64,000 nt of DNA from Mangrovimicrobium sp033283325 (lineage in GTDB: Bacteria > Pseudomonadota > Gammaproteobacteria > Pseudomonadales > Halieaceae). Positions 34,998-43,750 of the stretch are shown piece after piece. Position 1 is the stretch's first letter, and every line of letters starts with the position of its first letter. Where the stretch lies: contig JAWMQO010000002.1 of assembly GCA_033283325.1 (NCBI GenBank), positions 62,001 to 126,000 on the forward strand, in the 5' to 3' direction. Both the position numbers and the translations under genes were made by a program. The notes below the pieces were generated by a model. It searched no databases, had not been told where the DNA came from, and was given only the letters and a program-made list of their open reading frames with translations.

Positions 34998-35024
34998 AAA
35001 AAAGCCGGCAAAATGCCGGCTTTT
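34998..35024 (-). terminator. Rho-independent terminator of the pnt operon
   Basis: Reverse strand: AAAAGCCGGCA and TGCCGGCTTTT with a three-base loop followed by six T, 23 bases after the pntB stop. Confidence 0.88.
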
Positions 35025-35039
35025 GTGACCTGGATCACA
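35024..35039. promoter_or_regulatory. Perfect CRP/Vfr-type palindrome
   Basis: TGTGACCTGGATCACA matches the CRP consensus TGTGA-N6-TCACA exactly. It lies between the pntB stop and its terminator, about 175 bases upstream of the IPTL-like gene at 34855. AT-rich TTTTATATT (reverse strand, about 35001-34993) could supply a -10 for that gene, but the spacing is not ideal. A real regulator site is likely on sequence alone; its target is uncertain. Confidence 0.5.
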
Positions 35040-35046
35040 CTTTGTG

Positions 35047-36402
35047 TCAGTCGCCGAACTCGCGTACCAGTCCGGAAATCGACTCCTTCGCATCGCCGAA
35101 CAGCATCCGCGTATTGTCCTTGTAGAACAGCGGATTCTCGATGCCGGCGAAACCGGAAGCCATGGAGCGCTTGAGCACGAAGACCGTGCGCGCCTTGTCC
35201 ACGTTGATTACCGGCATGCCATAGATCGGCGAGGATTCGACTTCGCGGGCGGCCGGGTTGACCACGTCGTTGGCGCCGATGACGATGCATACGTCGATGG
35301 ATTCCATGCGCGGGTTGATGTCGTCCATCTCCAGCAGCTGGTCGTAGGGCACGTCGGCCTCGGCCAGCAGCACGTTCATGTGGCCGGGCATGCGGCCGGC
35401 AACCGGATGGATGCCGAAGAACACTTCCGCGCCATTTTTCTCCAGCTCTTCCATCAGCTCCTTGACCACGTGCTGGGCCTGGGCGACGGCCATGCCGTAG
35501 CCGGGCACGATGGCCACGCTGCTGGCGGCTTCCAGTACATAGAAGGCGTCCTCGGCGGAGATCGGCTTGATTTCGCCCTCCACCTCGGTGGTTTCAACCT
35601 TGCCGGAACCAAAGCCGGAGAACAACACGTTGGACAGCGAGCGGTTCATCGCCTTGCACATGATCTGGGTCAGGATGATGCCCGAGGCCCCCACCAGCGA
35701 ACCGGCGACGATCAGGATGTTGTTGTTCACCGCGAAGCCGGCGGCACAGGCGGCGAGCCCGGAGTAGGAGTTCAGCAGGGAGATCACCACCGGCATGTCG
35801 GCGCCGCCGATCGGGATGACCGCCATGATGCCGAACCACAGTGACAGGGCGACGACGATGTACAGCCACAGGTGGTTGTCCGGTTCAATGCAGAACATTA
35901 CCGCGCTGCCGACGATGCCGGCGACGATGAGGCTGTTGACGACCTGCTGGCCGGGAAACAGCACCGCACCGCTGCCGATGGTCTCGGATAGTTTGCCCCA
36001 GGCGATCAGCGATCCGGTGAAGGTCATGCCGCCGATCAGGATGGACAGCACGATAGTCACCAGGGTGAAAGTACCGATCCCCGGTGCCAGCGCCGCCCAA
36101 CCCACCAGTAGCGAGGCCAGGCCGCCGAAGCCGTTGAACAGGGCCACCATCTCCGGCATGGAAGTCATCTGCACCATGCGCGCCGCGGCGGCGCCGATGG
36201 CGCCACCGACCAGGATACCGACCACGATCCACTGGTATTCGACGATGCCCTGGTCGAGCAGTGCGGCGACCACCGCCACCAGCATACCGATGGCGGAGAT
36301 CATGTTGCCGCGGCGGGCGGTAGCAGGCGAGCCGAGTTTTTTCAGGCCGAGGATGAACAGCGCGGCCGATACCACGTAGGCAAATTGAATCAGGTTATCC
36401 AT
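35047..36402 (-). CDS. pntB: NAD(P) transhydrogenase subunit beta
   Basis: A 451-residue subunit of the proton-translocating transhydrogenase, which moves hydride from NADH to NADP+ using the proton gradient. About eight or nine N-terminal helices form domain II; the soluble NADP(H)-binding domain III follows (VPGYGMAVAQAQH, HPVAGRMPGHMNVLLAE, IGANDVVNPAA). Length and motifs agree with PntB (about 460 residues). ATG start, six bases after pntAB. Last gene of the three-gene operon. Confidence 0.96.
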   Translation of the reverse strand: MDNLIQFAYVVSAALFILGLKKLGSPATARRGNMISAIGMLVAVVAALLDQGIVEYQWIVVGILVGGAIGAAAARMVQMTSMPEMVALFNGFGGLASLLVGWAALAPGIGTFTLVTIVLSILIGGMTFTGSLIAWGKLSETIGSGAVLFPGQQVVNSLIVAGIVGSAVMFCIEPDNHLWLYIVVALSLWFGIMAVIPIGGADMPVVISLLNSYSGLAACAAGFAVNNNILIVAGSLVGASGIILTQIMCKAMNRSLSNVLFSGFGSGKVETTEVEGEIKPISAEDAFYVLEAASSVAIVPGYGMAVAQAQHVVKELMEELEKNGAEVFFGIHPVAGRMPGHMNVLLAEADVPYDQLLEMDDINPRMESIDVCIVIGANDVVNPAAREVESSPIYGMPVINVDKARTVFVLKRSMASGFAGIENPLFYKDNTRMLFGDAKESISGLVREFGD

Positions 36403-36408
36403 CGCGAC

Positions 36409-36693
36409 TTAGCTCCCCTTCTTCTTGAACATGGCGAGCATGCGGTCGGTCACCAGGTAGCCACCCACCACGTTGATGGTGGCGAGGGCCACGGCGCCGG
36501 CGCCCAGCCACTGGGCGAGGTCGTGGTGCGCCGTGCCACCGGCCAGGCTGACAGCGCCGACCAGGGTGATGCCGGAAATCGCGTTGGCACCGGACATCAG
36601 CGGCGTGTGCAGCGTCGCCGGTACCTTGTTGATGAGTTCGAAGCCCAGGAAGATGGACAACATGAGAATGAACGTCAGGAATGCAGCAGTCAC
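36409..36693 (-). CDS. pntAB: NAD(P) transhydrogenase subunit alpha, part 2 (membrane)
   Basis: A 94-residue membrane subunit with three helices (FLTFILMLSIFLGFELINKVP, NAISGITLVGAVSLAG, VALATINVVGGYLVTDRML). In E. coli this is the C-terminal part of PntA. Here it is separate, as in Rhodospirillum rubrum and many proteobacteria. GTG start, two bases after the pntAA stop, so translation is probably coupled. The C-terminus ends MFKKKGS. Confidence 0.93.
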   Translation of the reverse strand: MTAAFLTFILMLSIFLGFELINKVPATLHTPLMSGANAISGITLVGAVSLAGGTAHHDLAQWLGAGAVALATINVVGGYLVTDRMLAMFKKKGS

Positions 36694-36695
36694 GG

Positions 36696-37838
36696 TTACG
36701 CTCCCCCTTCCACGATATTCTTGATGGTTTCGTTAGTGATCGCGCCATCGTGGGTGATGATGCAGCCGGGCTGGATGTCGTGGTCGAAGTTGATCACGAA
36801 CTGGTTCTGCTCCTCGTCCCAGCAGTCCTCTACCAGGTTGAACAGGTTGGAGGAGTACATCTGGCTGGCATCGCGGGCCACTTCGCCGGCGAGGTTGCCC
36901 TTGCCGATGACGGTAACGCCGCCAATGGTCACGGTTTCATTGGGCACGGAGCCCTCGACGTTGCCGCCGGTCTCCGCCGCCATGTCGACGATCACCGATC
37001 CGGGCTGCATGCCCTCGACCATGTCTTTGGTCACCAGCACCGGCGGCTTGCGGCCGAAGACCTGGGCGGTGGTAATCACCACGTCGGACTTGGCGATCAG
37101 TTCTTTCTGCGCCTGGCGCTGCTTTTCCACCTGTTCGGGGGTCAGCTCCTGGGCGTAGCCGCCGGCGGTCTCGCCGGTCTCGCCGAGGTCGATCTCGAGG
37201 AACTTGGCGCCCAGGGAGCGCACCTGCTCGGCAGTCACCGGCCGGGTATCGAAGGCGGTGACCTTGGCGCCGAGGCGCTTGGCGGTGGCGATGGCCTGCA
37301 GGCCGGCGACACCGGCGCCGATGACGAAAACGTTAGCGGGCTTCAGGGTGCCCGCCGGGGTCATCATCATGGGGAAGATGCGCGGCAAGGCAGCGGCTGC
37401 TTCTATTACCGCCACGTAGCCCGCCAGGTTGGCCTGGGAGCTCAGGGCGTCCATCTTCTGGCTGCGGGTGGTGCGGGGAATCATCTCCATGCTGATGGAG
37501 GTAATCCCGGCGTCCTTGAAAGAGTTGACGAGGCCGTGCTCGTTGAAGGGGTCGAGATAGCTGACGTGGATACAGCCGCGCTTCATCTGGCCGATTTCCT
37601 CGACCGCCGGCTTGCGCAGGCGCAGCAGCATGTCCGCTGTGGAGATCAGCTTGGCCCGGTCGCTGGAAATCGTGGCGCCGGCGTCAGTGTACTCCTCGTC
37701 GGAATAACCTGCACCCTTACCCATGCCGGATTCGATAAGCAGTTCGGCTCCCAGGCGGACCAGTTTCCTGGCCACCTCGGGGGTGATCGGTACCCGGTTT
37801 TCACCCGGATGTGTTTCCCTGGGTATAGCGATTCGCAT
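36696..37838 (-). CDS. pntAA: NAD(P) transhydrogenase subunit alpha, part 1 (NAD-binding)
   Basis: A 380-residue soluble subunit (domain I) related to alanine dehydrogenase. It begins MRIAIPRETHPGENRVPITPE, has the NAD Rossmann motif VFVIGAGVAGLQAIATAKRLGA (about residue 160) and the mobile-loop region near residue 225. It binds NAD(H) on the cytoplasmic face of the PntAB-PntB membrane part. ATG start with GGGGAGAGA upstream. First gene of the operon; a sigma-70-type promoter lies at 38032-38060. Confidence 0.95.
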   Translation of the reverse strand: MRIAIPRETHPGENRVPITPEVARKLVRLGAELLIESGMGKGAGYSDEEYTDAGATISSDRAKLISTADMLLRLRKPAVEEIGQMKRGCIHVSYLDPFNEHGLVNSFKDAGITSISMEMIPRTTRSQKMDALSSQANLAGYVAVIEAAAALPRIFPMMMTPAGTLKPANVFVIGAGVAGLQAIATAKRLGAKVTAFDTRPVTAEQVRSLGAKFLEIDLGETGETAGGYAQELTPEQVEKQRQAQKELIAKSDVVITTAQVFGRKPPVLVTKDMVEGMQPGSVIVDMAAETGGNVEGSVPNETVTIGGVTVIGKGNLAGEVARDASQMYSSNLFNLVEDCWDEEQNQFVINFDHDIQPGCIITHDGAITNETIKNIVEGGA

Positions 37839-38031
37839 TGCGGTAATCTCTCCCCTTTGTTCTAGTGTGTTATGCGCGACGCGGGACTGCCGGAAGGGAG
37901 GACCGCCGACGCTGGCGCATAGTCTGGTTTTTTTATGCCCGGATTCAGGCGGCCGGCTACTCTAGCACAGCATTCGCACCGCAGGAATGTTCACCTGGAT
38001 GGCCTCAACCTATTGACCCGACAGGCGCGGC

Positions 38032-38060
38032 ACTGTAGGGCATTAGCGGCCAAGAGTCAA
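38032..38060 (-). promoter_or_regulatory. Sigma-70-type promoter upstream of pntAA
   Basis: Reverse strand: TTGACT (38060-38055), a 17-base spacer and TACAGT (38037-38032). Initiation near 38025 would give a leader of about 187 bases before pntAA. The 295 bases between pntAA and the helicase gene otherwise show nothing recognisable. Confidence 0.5.
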
Positions 38061-38133
38061 TAAAAACATTCATGTCGGTTTGTAATATGCATGGGGTGCG
38101 ATATGACTCCCCGGCCTGGGGCCGGTTCGGTTT

Positions 38134-40416
38134 TTACCTGTCCGAATAGTGCCACCAGGGGGGCAGTAACTCGCGGTAGCCCCGCTCCCGGTAGCGCGGG
38201 TCGATCAACAGTGCCCGTCCCCGGTCGCTGCTGTTGCGCACTACCCGGCCGAGCGCCTGGGCCACTTTCTGCATACCGGGATAGCGGTAGGCAAAATCGA
38301 AGCCGTTTTCACCACGGGCCTCGTACCAGGCCCGAAGTTGCTCCCGCTCGTGGCCAATGCGCGGCAAGCCCACACCGACGACCACCACGCTGGTGAGCTG
38401 GTCGCCGGGGAGGTCGACCCCTTCACCGAAGGCCCCGCCGAGAACACAGAATGCGGCCACGTCCTCGCGCTGCGCCAGCAGTTCCAGCAGTTCGGCGCGG
38501 GCCTCACGGTCCTGTCCCGGAGACTGCTGCCAGAGACGGCGGCCCGACAACTCCGGCGCCCCCCGTTCCAGGCAGGCGACACTTTCACGCAGGTACTGGT
38601 AGGCAGGGAAATAGACGATGCAATTGCCCGGGTTGTCACGCAGCCAGTGAAGAATCCGCGTTACGAGCGCCGGCAGGCTGGTAGCGCGCTGCTGGTAGCG
38701 GGTGTCGATGCCGGTTTCGATTTCCACACCAAGCTGGCTGGCCTCGAAGGGTGACGCGAAGCGCCGGGCAACGCTGCCCTCGGCCATTCCAAGGGCACGC
38801 TGCATCCACCAGGCGGGGGAGAGCGTTGCGGAGAAGGCCACCAGGGCGTGGCCCCGCTCGTGGGCCGCGGCCAGCAACCGGGCGGGGTCGAGGCAGCGCA
38901 ATTCGAGCACCAGGCTCTGCTTGCCGCTGCCTCGCTGCAGGTCAAAACGGAAATCATCCCCCCAGCGTTCGGCCACCCGTTGCCAGTGCAGCACGGTGAA
39001 AAAGAATGCCATCAGCTCGGGGTGCCGGGGAGTGAAGCGGGGGTCTTCAGCCAGGACCCGTCCCACCGACACGATAAAATCCGCCAGCTGGCCGGCCAGG
39101 GCCTCGGGCAGGCTGTCGCGGCTGTCCCGCTCCGCTTCGGCCCAGGTTTCGTTCTGCAGTGACAGCAGGCCGCGGTTGAGTGCATCGAGGGCGCGCCGGG
39201 GGCCTGGTGGGGCGTCCTTGCGCGCCTCCATCAGGGCGGCCTTCTCCAGGCGTGCGGCGTACATATCGCGGGCCCGTTCCGGCAGGTTGTGGGCCTCGTC
39301 CACCAGCACGGTCCAGCGCCGCCCGGGCGCGCCAATCTGCGCACCCATACCGGCATTGAGACTGTATATATAGTGGGCATCGGCGACCACGATATCGATC
39401 CAGGGCAGCAGGTCCTGGGCCAGTTGGTAGGGGCAGACGCTGTGCTCGCGCCCGAATTCCTGCATTCGCTCACTGTCCAGCAGACCCACTCCCATCGCCT
39501 GCTGCATCGCCGCCGGCAGGCGGTCGTAGTAGCCCCGGGCGTACAGGCAATCGTCGCCGTGGCAGGCGCTGCCAGGGGACAGGCAAACACTCTCTTTCGA
39601 GCTCAGGCTGAGGCTGCTGGCGATCAGGCCCTGCCGCTGCATCTGCCGCAAGCTGTCCTCGGCGGCCCGGCGCCCCACGGTGCGGAACGTCACGAAAACC
39701 AGCGCGTCGTGCTTGTCCAGGCCGAGCGCTTTCAGCGCAGGGTAGAGCACCGCCGCGGTCTTGCCGATACCCGTTGGCGCCTCCACCAGCAGCTGCCCGC
39801 TGCGGTCGATACACTTGTAGGCGAGTTCGGCGATATCGCGCTGCCCAGGCCGGAATGCGCCGTGGGGAAAGGGCAGGCTGGCGAGGCTGCCGTCGCGATC
39901 GACGCGACCGCGCTGCAGCAGTTGCAGCCAGTCGGTGAAGGCCGCCAGCGTCTCCTCGAGAAACTCGGCAAGCTGGCCGGCAGTGTAATGCTGGTCGAGG
40001 GCCTGTTCCTCGTCGCTGTCGATATTCAGCCAGGTCAGGCGCACCAGCAGTTCATCCCGCGCCTCCTGGGCGGCGATCAGTGCAGCGTAGAGGCGCGCCT
40101 GGGCCAAGTGTAGCCGACTCACCTCGGCGGGAATCGCCGAAAGCGGCACCCGGCAGGTCTTGATCTCCTCCACCAGGCCCTGTTCCGGGTCGTAGCCGTC
40201 AGCCCTGCCTTCCAGGCGCAGGGAAATGCCGGCGTGCTCGTGGCGGTGGCTGAGGGCGTATTCGCTGCGATAGCCCGGCGGCCGACGCCGGTAAATTCGC
40301 CGGTGGCCTTCCATGCCCTGCTCACCCGTGGGCGAGGGAGTGAAGCGATGGTCGATACTGCCGCGCCGATGGCAGAAAGCCGCCAGCTCGCGCACGCCGA
40401 TACGAAATTCACTCAT
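38134..40416 (-). CDS. Iron-sulfur DNA helicase (DinG/XPD-like) with PD-(D/E)XK nuclease-like N-terminus
   Basis: A 760-residue superfamily 2 helicase. Walker A is APTGIGKTAAV (about residue 212), the DEAH box is VDEAHNL and motif VI is QALGRVVRNS. Four cysteines between motifs Ia and II (ESVCLSPGSACHGDDC and later SVCPYQ) match the XPD/DinG [4Fe-4S] pattern. The first 190 residues look like a PD-(D/E)XK nuclease fold, with LRLEGRADGYD followed by LVEEIKTCR (D...ExK). It overlaps the upstream VRR-NUC gene by eight bases, so the two are co-translated. Likely role: unwinding and processing of damaged DNA, for example crosslinks (inference from the FAN1 partner). Confidence 0.88.
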   Translation of the reverse strand: MSEFRIGVRELAAFCHRRGSIDHRFTPSPTGEQGMEGHRRIYRRRPPGYRSEYALSHRHEHAGISLRLEGRADGYDPEQGLVEEIKTCRVPLSAIPAEVSRLHLAQARLYAALIAAQEARDELLVRLTWLNIDSDEEQALDQHYTAGQLAEFLEETLAAFTDWLQLLQRGRVDRDGSLASLPFPHGAFRPGQRDIAELAYKCIDRSGQLLVEAPTGIGKTAAVLYPALKALGLDKHDALVFVTFRTVGRRAAEDSLRQMQRQGLIASSLSLSSKESVCLSPGSACHGDDCLYARGYYDRLPAAMQQAMGVGLLDSERMQEFGREHSVCPYQLAQDLLPWIDIVVADAHYIYSLNAGMGAQIGAPGRRWTVLVDEAHNLPERARDMYAARLEKAALMEARKDAPPGPRRALDALNRGLLSLQNETWAEAERDSRDSLPEALAGQLADFIVSVGRVLAEDPRFTPRHPELMAFFFTVLHWQRVAERWGDDFRFDLQRGSGKQSLVLELRCLDPARLLAAAHERGHALVAFSATLSPAWWMQRALGMAEGSVARRFASPFEASQLGVEIETGIDTRYQQRATSLPALVTRILHWLRDNPGNCIVYFPAYQYLRESVACLERGAPELSGRRLWQQSPGQDREARAELLELLAQREDVAAFCVLGGAFGEGVDLPGDQLTSVVVVGVGLPRIGHEREQLRAWYEARGENGFDFAYRYPGMQKVAQALGRVVRNSSDRGRALLIDPRYRERGYRELLPPWWHYSDR

Positions 40417-42100
40417 CGCGCCAGCTCACCTGGGCCACCGCGGCGGGAATACCCTGGGCGCAGAAAAAGCGCAGCCAGCGCTTCTGTGACTCCTGCAACT
40501 TGTCGCCGGGACTCTTGACCTCGATCATGCAGTAGTCGCCGGGTTCCTCGCCAATCGCCAGCAGGTCGGGAAAGCCGCGGCGGTTCTCCCCCGGGTCGAA
40601 CAACATGCGCCGCCAGATAGCGACGAGGTGGGCGGGCGGAATGGCCCCGGTGGCCTCGGCTACCAGCGCTTCATCCACGCGCCGCCAGTCGGTCCAGCGG
40701 CACTGGTAACCCTGGTATTCCCGGCAGGCCCGCAGCAGCTCGGCTTGCAGGTCGCCACTCGCCAGGGCCTCAAGGCGTGTTTCCAGCGCCTCCTTGCGGC
40801 GCTCGGCAAAGGATTTTTCATACATGTCCAGCGGCGCGGCCTGGAAGGGGTTGGCAAAGGCACCCGGCAGCGCGGCGAAAATTTGCTCCCAGAACGCCAG
40901 GCCGAAAAGGGTGTTCATCAGCGCGTTTTCCACGTAATGCACACTCCGCCACCGGGTCGCGAACTGCGCCGCGGCGGCAAGCTCCACGCGCTCGTCAGTG
41001 GCGGGCACCGGGAGTTCGAGCAGGGTGAAATCATCGCGCTGCCGCCGGCTTCGCGGCAGGTCGAGGCGGCGGCGCAGGCGCTCGCCGATGCGTCCCATGG
41101 CATCGCGCTCCTCCTCGCACATGGGCTGCGCCAGCGCGCTCTCCACCAGTTCAAAAGCCTCCTGCTCCCGACCCAGGCGTTCGAGAGCTCGCGCAGCGCG
41201 CTCGCGAGCCGGGTGGCTGCCGCTCTGTCGGTACAACTGCAGTGCGAGTTCCTCCTCTCCCTCGCGTTCGAGCTGCCGCGCGAGTCGGTTGCAGAGGCGA
41301 TCGCGACGCCGTTCGCTGGTGGGGTGGCGGGCGGGAGCCAGGACCAGCACGCGGGAGAGTTCACCGAGGGCCAGGGACTGCTCCTGCCCTCCTTCCTCCA
41401 CAGCCTGCCACCACAGGTCCGCCATGCCGGCAAAGAGCAGGTACTCCTCCACTGCCTCGCGGCAGGGAAAAAGTCGCTGTGAGCGATCCAGCGGGTAGGG
41501 AAAATAGCGGGCCACGCCCAGGTCGTTCAATACGAAGTCAGTGAGGCCCTGGCGCCGGTTGCCGAAGAACAGCAGTTCGAAGAGCGCCACTATCTCAAGG
41601 CCGGCGGGGGCGACGATACGGCCGCCATCGAGCGTCGCCACCGTCGCGCACAGCGCTGTGCCGGGTTCTTCCCCCGCCGCGATTTGCGCCAGCAGTTCGG
41701 CCTTGCGCGCGGGGGCCAGGGCGAAGGCGCGGACGAGCTCATCCCGGGTGCAGAGCTGGCCGACGCCCTGGATATCCAGTTCCCGCGCCAGGCAGAGCAG
41801 GCCCGCGGCGAGCAGTTCGTCCAACGCCGGGGCGCAGGGGCCGATCTCGGGGTAGTCCAGCCGCCCCTCGCGAAACCAGGGTCCCACCCTCGACACCAGC
41901 CGCACGTAGAGGCACTGGGCCGGGAAGCCCAGTTCCCGCCAGGCGCGAAGGAAACCCAGTTCTTCAGCGTTCAGCAGGTCCCCGTACTGATTCTCCACGG
42001 TTTCCAGCAGGCGCGCGAAGTTGTCCCGGTAATAGTGGGGCCGAAGTTCCGCTACTGCTGGCGTGTCGGCGGCTGGCATGATCTGTTCATTATCCCGCAT
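40409..42100 (-). CDS. FAN1-like structure-specific nuclease (VRR-NUC domain)
   Basis: A 563-residue protein resembling bacterial FAN1. It has a helical N-terminal and TPR-like middle region (many Glu/Arg/Ala helices) and a C-terminal VRR-NUC domain. The PD-(D/E)XK catalytic set is seen in GFPDLLAIG followed by CMIEVKSPGDKLQESQKRW (about residues 500-535). FAN1 proteins cut 5' flaps and help unhook interstrand crosslinks. ATG 42100 is used; ATG 42079 is an alternative. Its stop overlaps the start of the helicase gene, a pairing that argues for one repair function. Divergent from nhaC-like gene across 82 bases. Confidence 0.9.
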   Translation of the reverse strand: MRDNEQIMPAADTPAVAELRPHYYRDNFARLLETVENQYGDLLNAEELGFLRAWRELGFPAQCLYVRLVSRVGPWFREGRLDYPEIGPCAPALDELLAAGLLCLARELDIQGVGQLCTRDELVRAFALAPARKAELLAQIAAGEEPGTALCATVATLDGGRIVAPAGLEIVALFELLFFGNRRQGLTDFVLNDLGVARYFPYPLDRSQRLFPCREAVEEYLLFAGMADLWWQAVEEGGQEQSLALGELSRVLVLAPARHPTSERRRDRLCNRLARQLEREGEEELALQLYRQSGSHPARERAARALERLGREQEAFELVESALAQPMCEEERDAMGRIGERLRRRLDLPRSRRQRDDFTLLELPVPATDERVELAAAAQFATRWRSVHYVENALMNTLFGLAFWEQIFAALPGAFANPFQAAPLDMYEKSFAERRKEALETRLEALASGDLQAELLRACREYQGYQCRWTDWRRVDEALVAEATGAIPPAHLVAIWRRMLFDPGENRRGFPDLLAIGEEPGDYCMIEVKSPGDKLQESQKRWLRFFCAQGIPAAVAQVSWRDE

Positions 42101-42182
42101 CCACAGCGGCTGCGCCTACGCCTGAAACTCACACGCCCGGAACCGGGCCGCCGAAACCTGTACCGCGCCGGGGAATTGGGGC

Positions 42183-43718
42183 ATGCTGGGGGCTGAGCCA
42201 AAACGGAATGCTATCGCAGTGACTTCTCCCCCGCCGGGCCCCGAACGCTTGAACCCGCTCCTCGCACTCACCCCCATCGCCTTCCTGGTTACCTTGCTCG
42301 CCGCTTCGGTCTACCTGTTCGGCTCGGACTCTTCTTACGGTGCCAACCAGATTGCCCTGGTGCTCGCGACCTGTGTCGCGGCGCTGGTGGGCCGCCGCGC
42401 CGGCATCAAGTGGCGCGATGCCCAGGAGGGCATCGTGCACGGCATCGGCGTCGGCCTGGGACCGACCCTGATCCTGCTGGCCGTGGGCATGCTGATCGGC
42501 ACATGGATTCTCTGCGGTACGGTACCGGCGATGATCTATTACGGTGTGGAGGTGCTCAACCCGCGCTATTTCTACGCCGCCAGCGCGCTGATCTGCGCCA
42601 TCGTCTCGATCAGTATCGGCAGTTCCTGGACGGTGGCGGGCACCCTCGGCATCGGCCTGATGGGCATCGCGGCCAGTTTCGAACTGTCGCCGGCGATCAC
42701 CGCCGGCGCCATCATCTCGGGAGCCTACTTCGGCGACAAGCTCTCCCCCATGTCGGACACCACCAACCTGGCGTCGGCGGTCACCGGCGTGGACCTGTTC
42801 GACCATATCCGCCACATGCTGTGGACGACCATCCCGAGCTTTGTCATCGCCCTGCTGGTATTCACCCTGATCGGCAGCTCCGCAGCCACCACCCCGGAAG
42901 AGATCGCCGCCCTGCAACAGGCGCTGCGCGAACAGTTCCACCTCGGCCCGGAACTCCTGCTGCCCCTCGCCCTGATGCTGGTGATGGTGTTCAAGCGGCT
43001 TCCCGCCTATCCGGCGGTGGTGATCAGCGCTTTGGTGGGCGCGGTCTTCGCGCTCGTCTTCCAGCGCCCGCAGGTGATAGCGCTGGCCGGCGATAGCGAG
43101 GGCCTCGGGACATTCTTCTCGCTGTTCAAGGGCATCTGGATAGCGCTTGCCCACGGTTACGTGGCTGACAGCGGCAACGAATTCCTCGACGCCCTGCTGA
43201 GCAAGGGCGGCATGGGCAGCATGCTCAATACCGTGTGGCTGATTCTCTGTGCCCTGGGCTTTGGCGGCGTGCTGGAACGCACCGGGATTCTCGCCTACCT
43301 GCTGCAACTGGCCCTGCGCGGCGTCCGCGGTGCCGGTTCGCTGATCGTCACCACGGTGCTGACCTGTATCGGCACCAATGTGCTCGCCGCAGACCAGTTC
43401 ATCGCCGTCGCCCTGCCGGGGCGCATGTTCCGCAATGCCTACGCCTCGCACAGGCTCTCGGCGCTCAACCTCTCCCGTACCCTGGAGGATTCGGCGACCC
43501 TGACCTCGGCCCTGATTCCCTGGAATACCTGCGGCGCCTATATGTCGGCGACCCTCGGCGTAGCCACCCTCAGTTACGCGCCCTACGCGGTGTTCAATTT
43601 TCTCTGCCCGGTGGTCGCCTGCATCTACGGCTACCTGCACTTCGCGCTGAAGCCCATCGAGGCGGAGGAAGAAGATGAGCTCGCCGGCTCAGCGAAGACC
43701 AGCAACCAGGCGAGTTGA
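42183..43718 (+). CDS. Na+/H+ antiporter, NhaC family
   Basis: A 511-residue inner-membrane antiporter with about eleven helices. The NhaC-type signatures ISIGSSWTVAGTLGIGLMGIA and GAYFGDKLSPMSDTTNLA (about residues 140-200) line the ion path. The second half has ILCALGFGGVLERTG and GTNVLAADQFIAVALPGRM. Members exchange Na+ for protons, or in some cases malate/lactate couples, and this fits a marine, sodium-rich habitat. ATG 42183 with GGGG upstream; a GTG at 42219 would remove the twelve least conserved residues. Confidence 0.9.
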   Translation: MLGAEPKRNAIAVTSPPPGPERLNPLLALTPIAFLVTLLAASVYLFGSDSSYGANQIALVLATCVAALVGRRAGIKWRDAQEGIVHGIGVGLGPTLILLAVGMLIGTWILCGTVPAMIYYGVEVLNPRYFYAASALICAIVSISIGSSWTVAGTLGIGLMGIAASFELSPAITAGAIISGAYFGDKLSPMSDTTNLASAVTGVDLFDHIRHMLWTTIPSFVIALLVFTLIGSSAATTPEEIAALQQALREQFHLGPELLLPLALMLVMVFKRLPAYPAVVISALVGAVFALVFQRPQVIALAGDSEGLGTFFSLFKGIWIALAHGYVADSGNEFLDALLSKGGMGSMLNTVWLILCALGFGGVLERTGILAYLLQLALRGVRGAGSLIVTTVLTCIGTNVLAADQFIAVALPGRMFRNAYASHRLSALNLSRTLEDSATLTSALIPWNTCGAYMSATLGVATLSYAPYAVFNFLCPVVACIYGYLHFALKPIEAEEEDELAGSAKTSNQAS

Positions 43719-43750
43719 GCCCTCAACTCCCGGGTAGCGGAGGACCAGCC

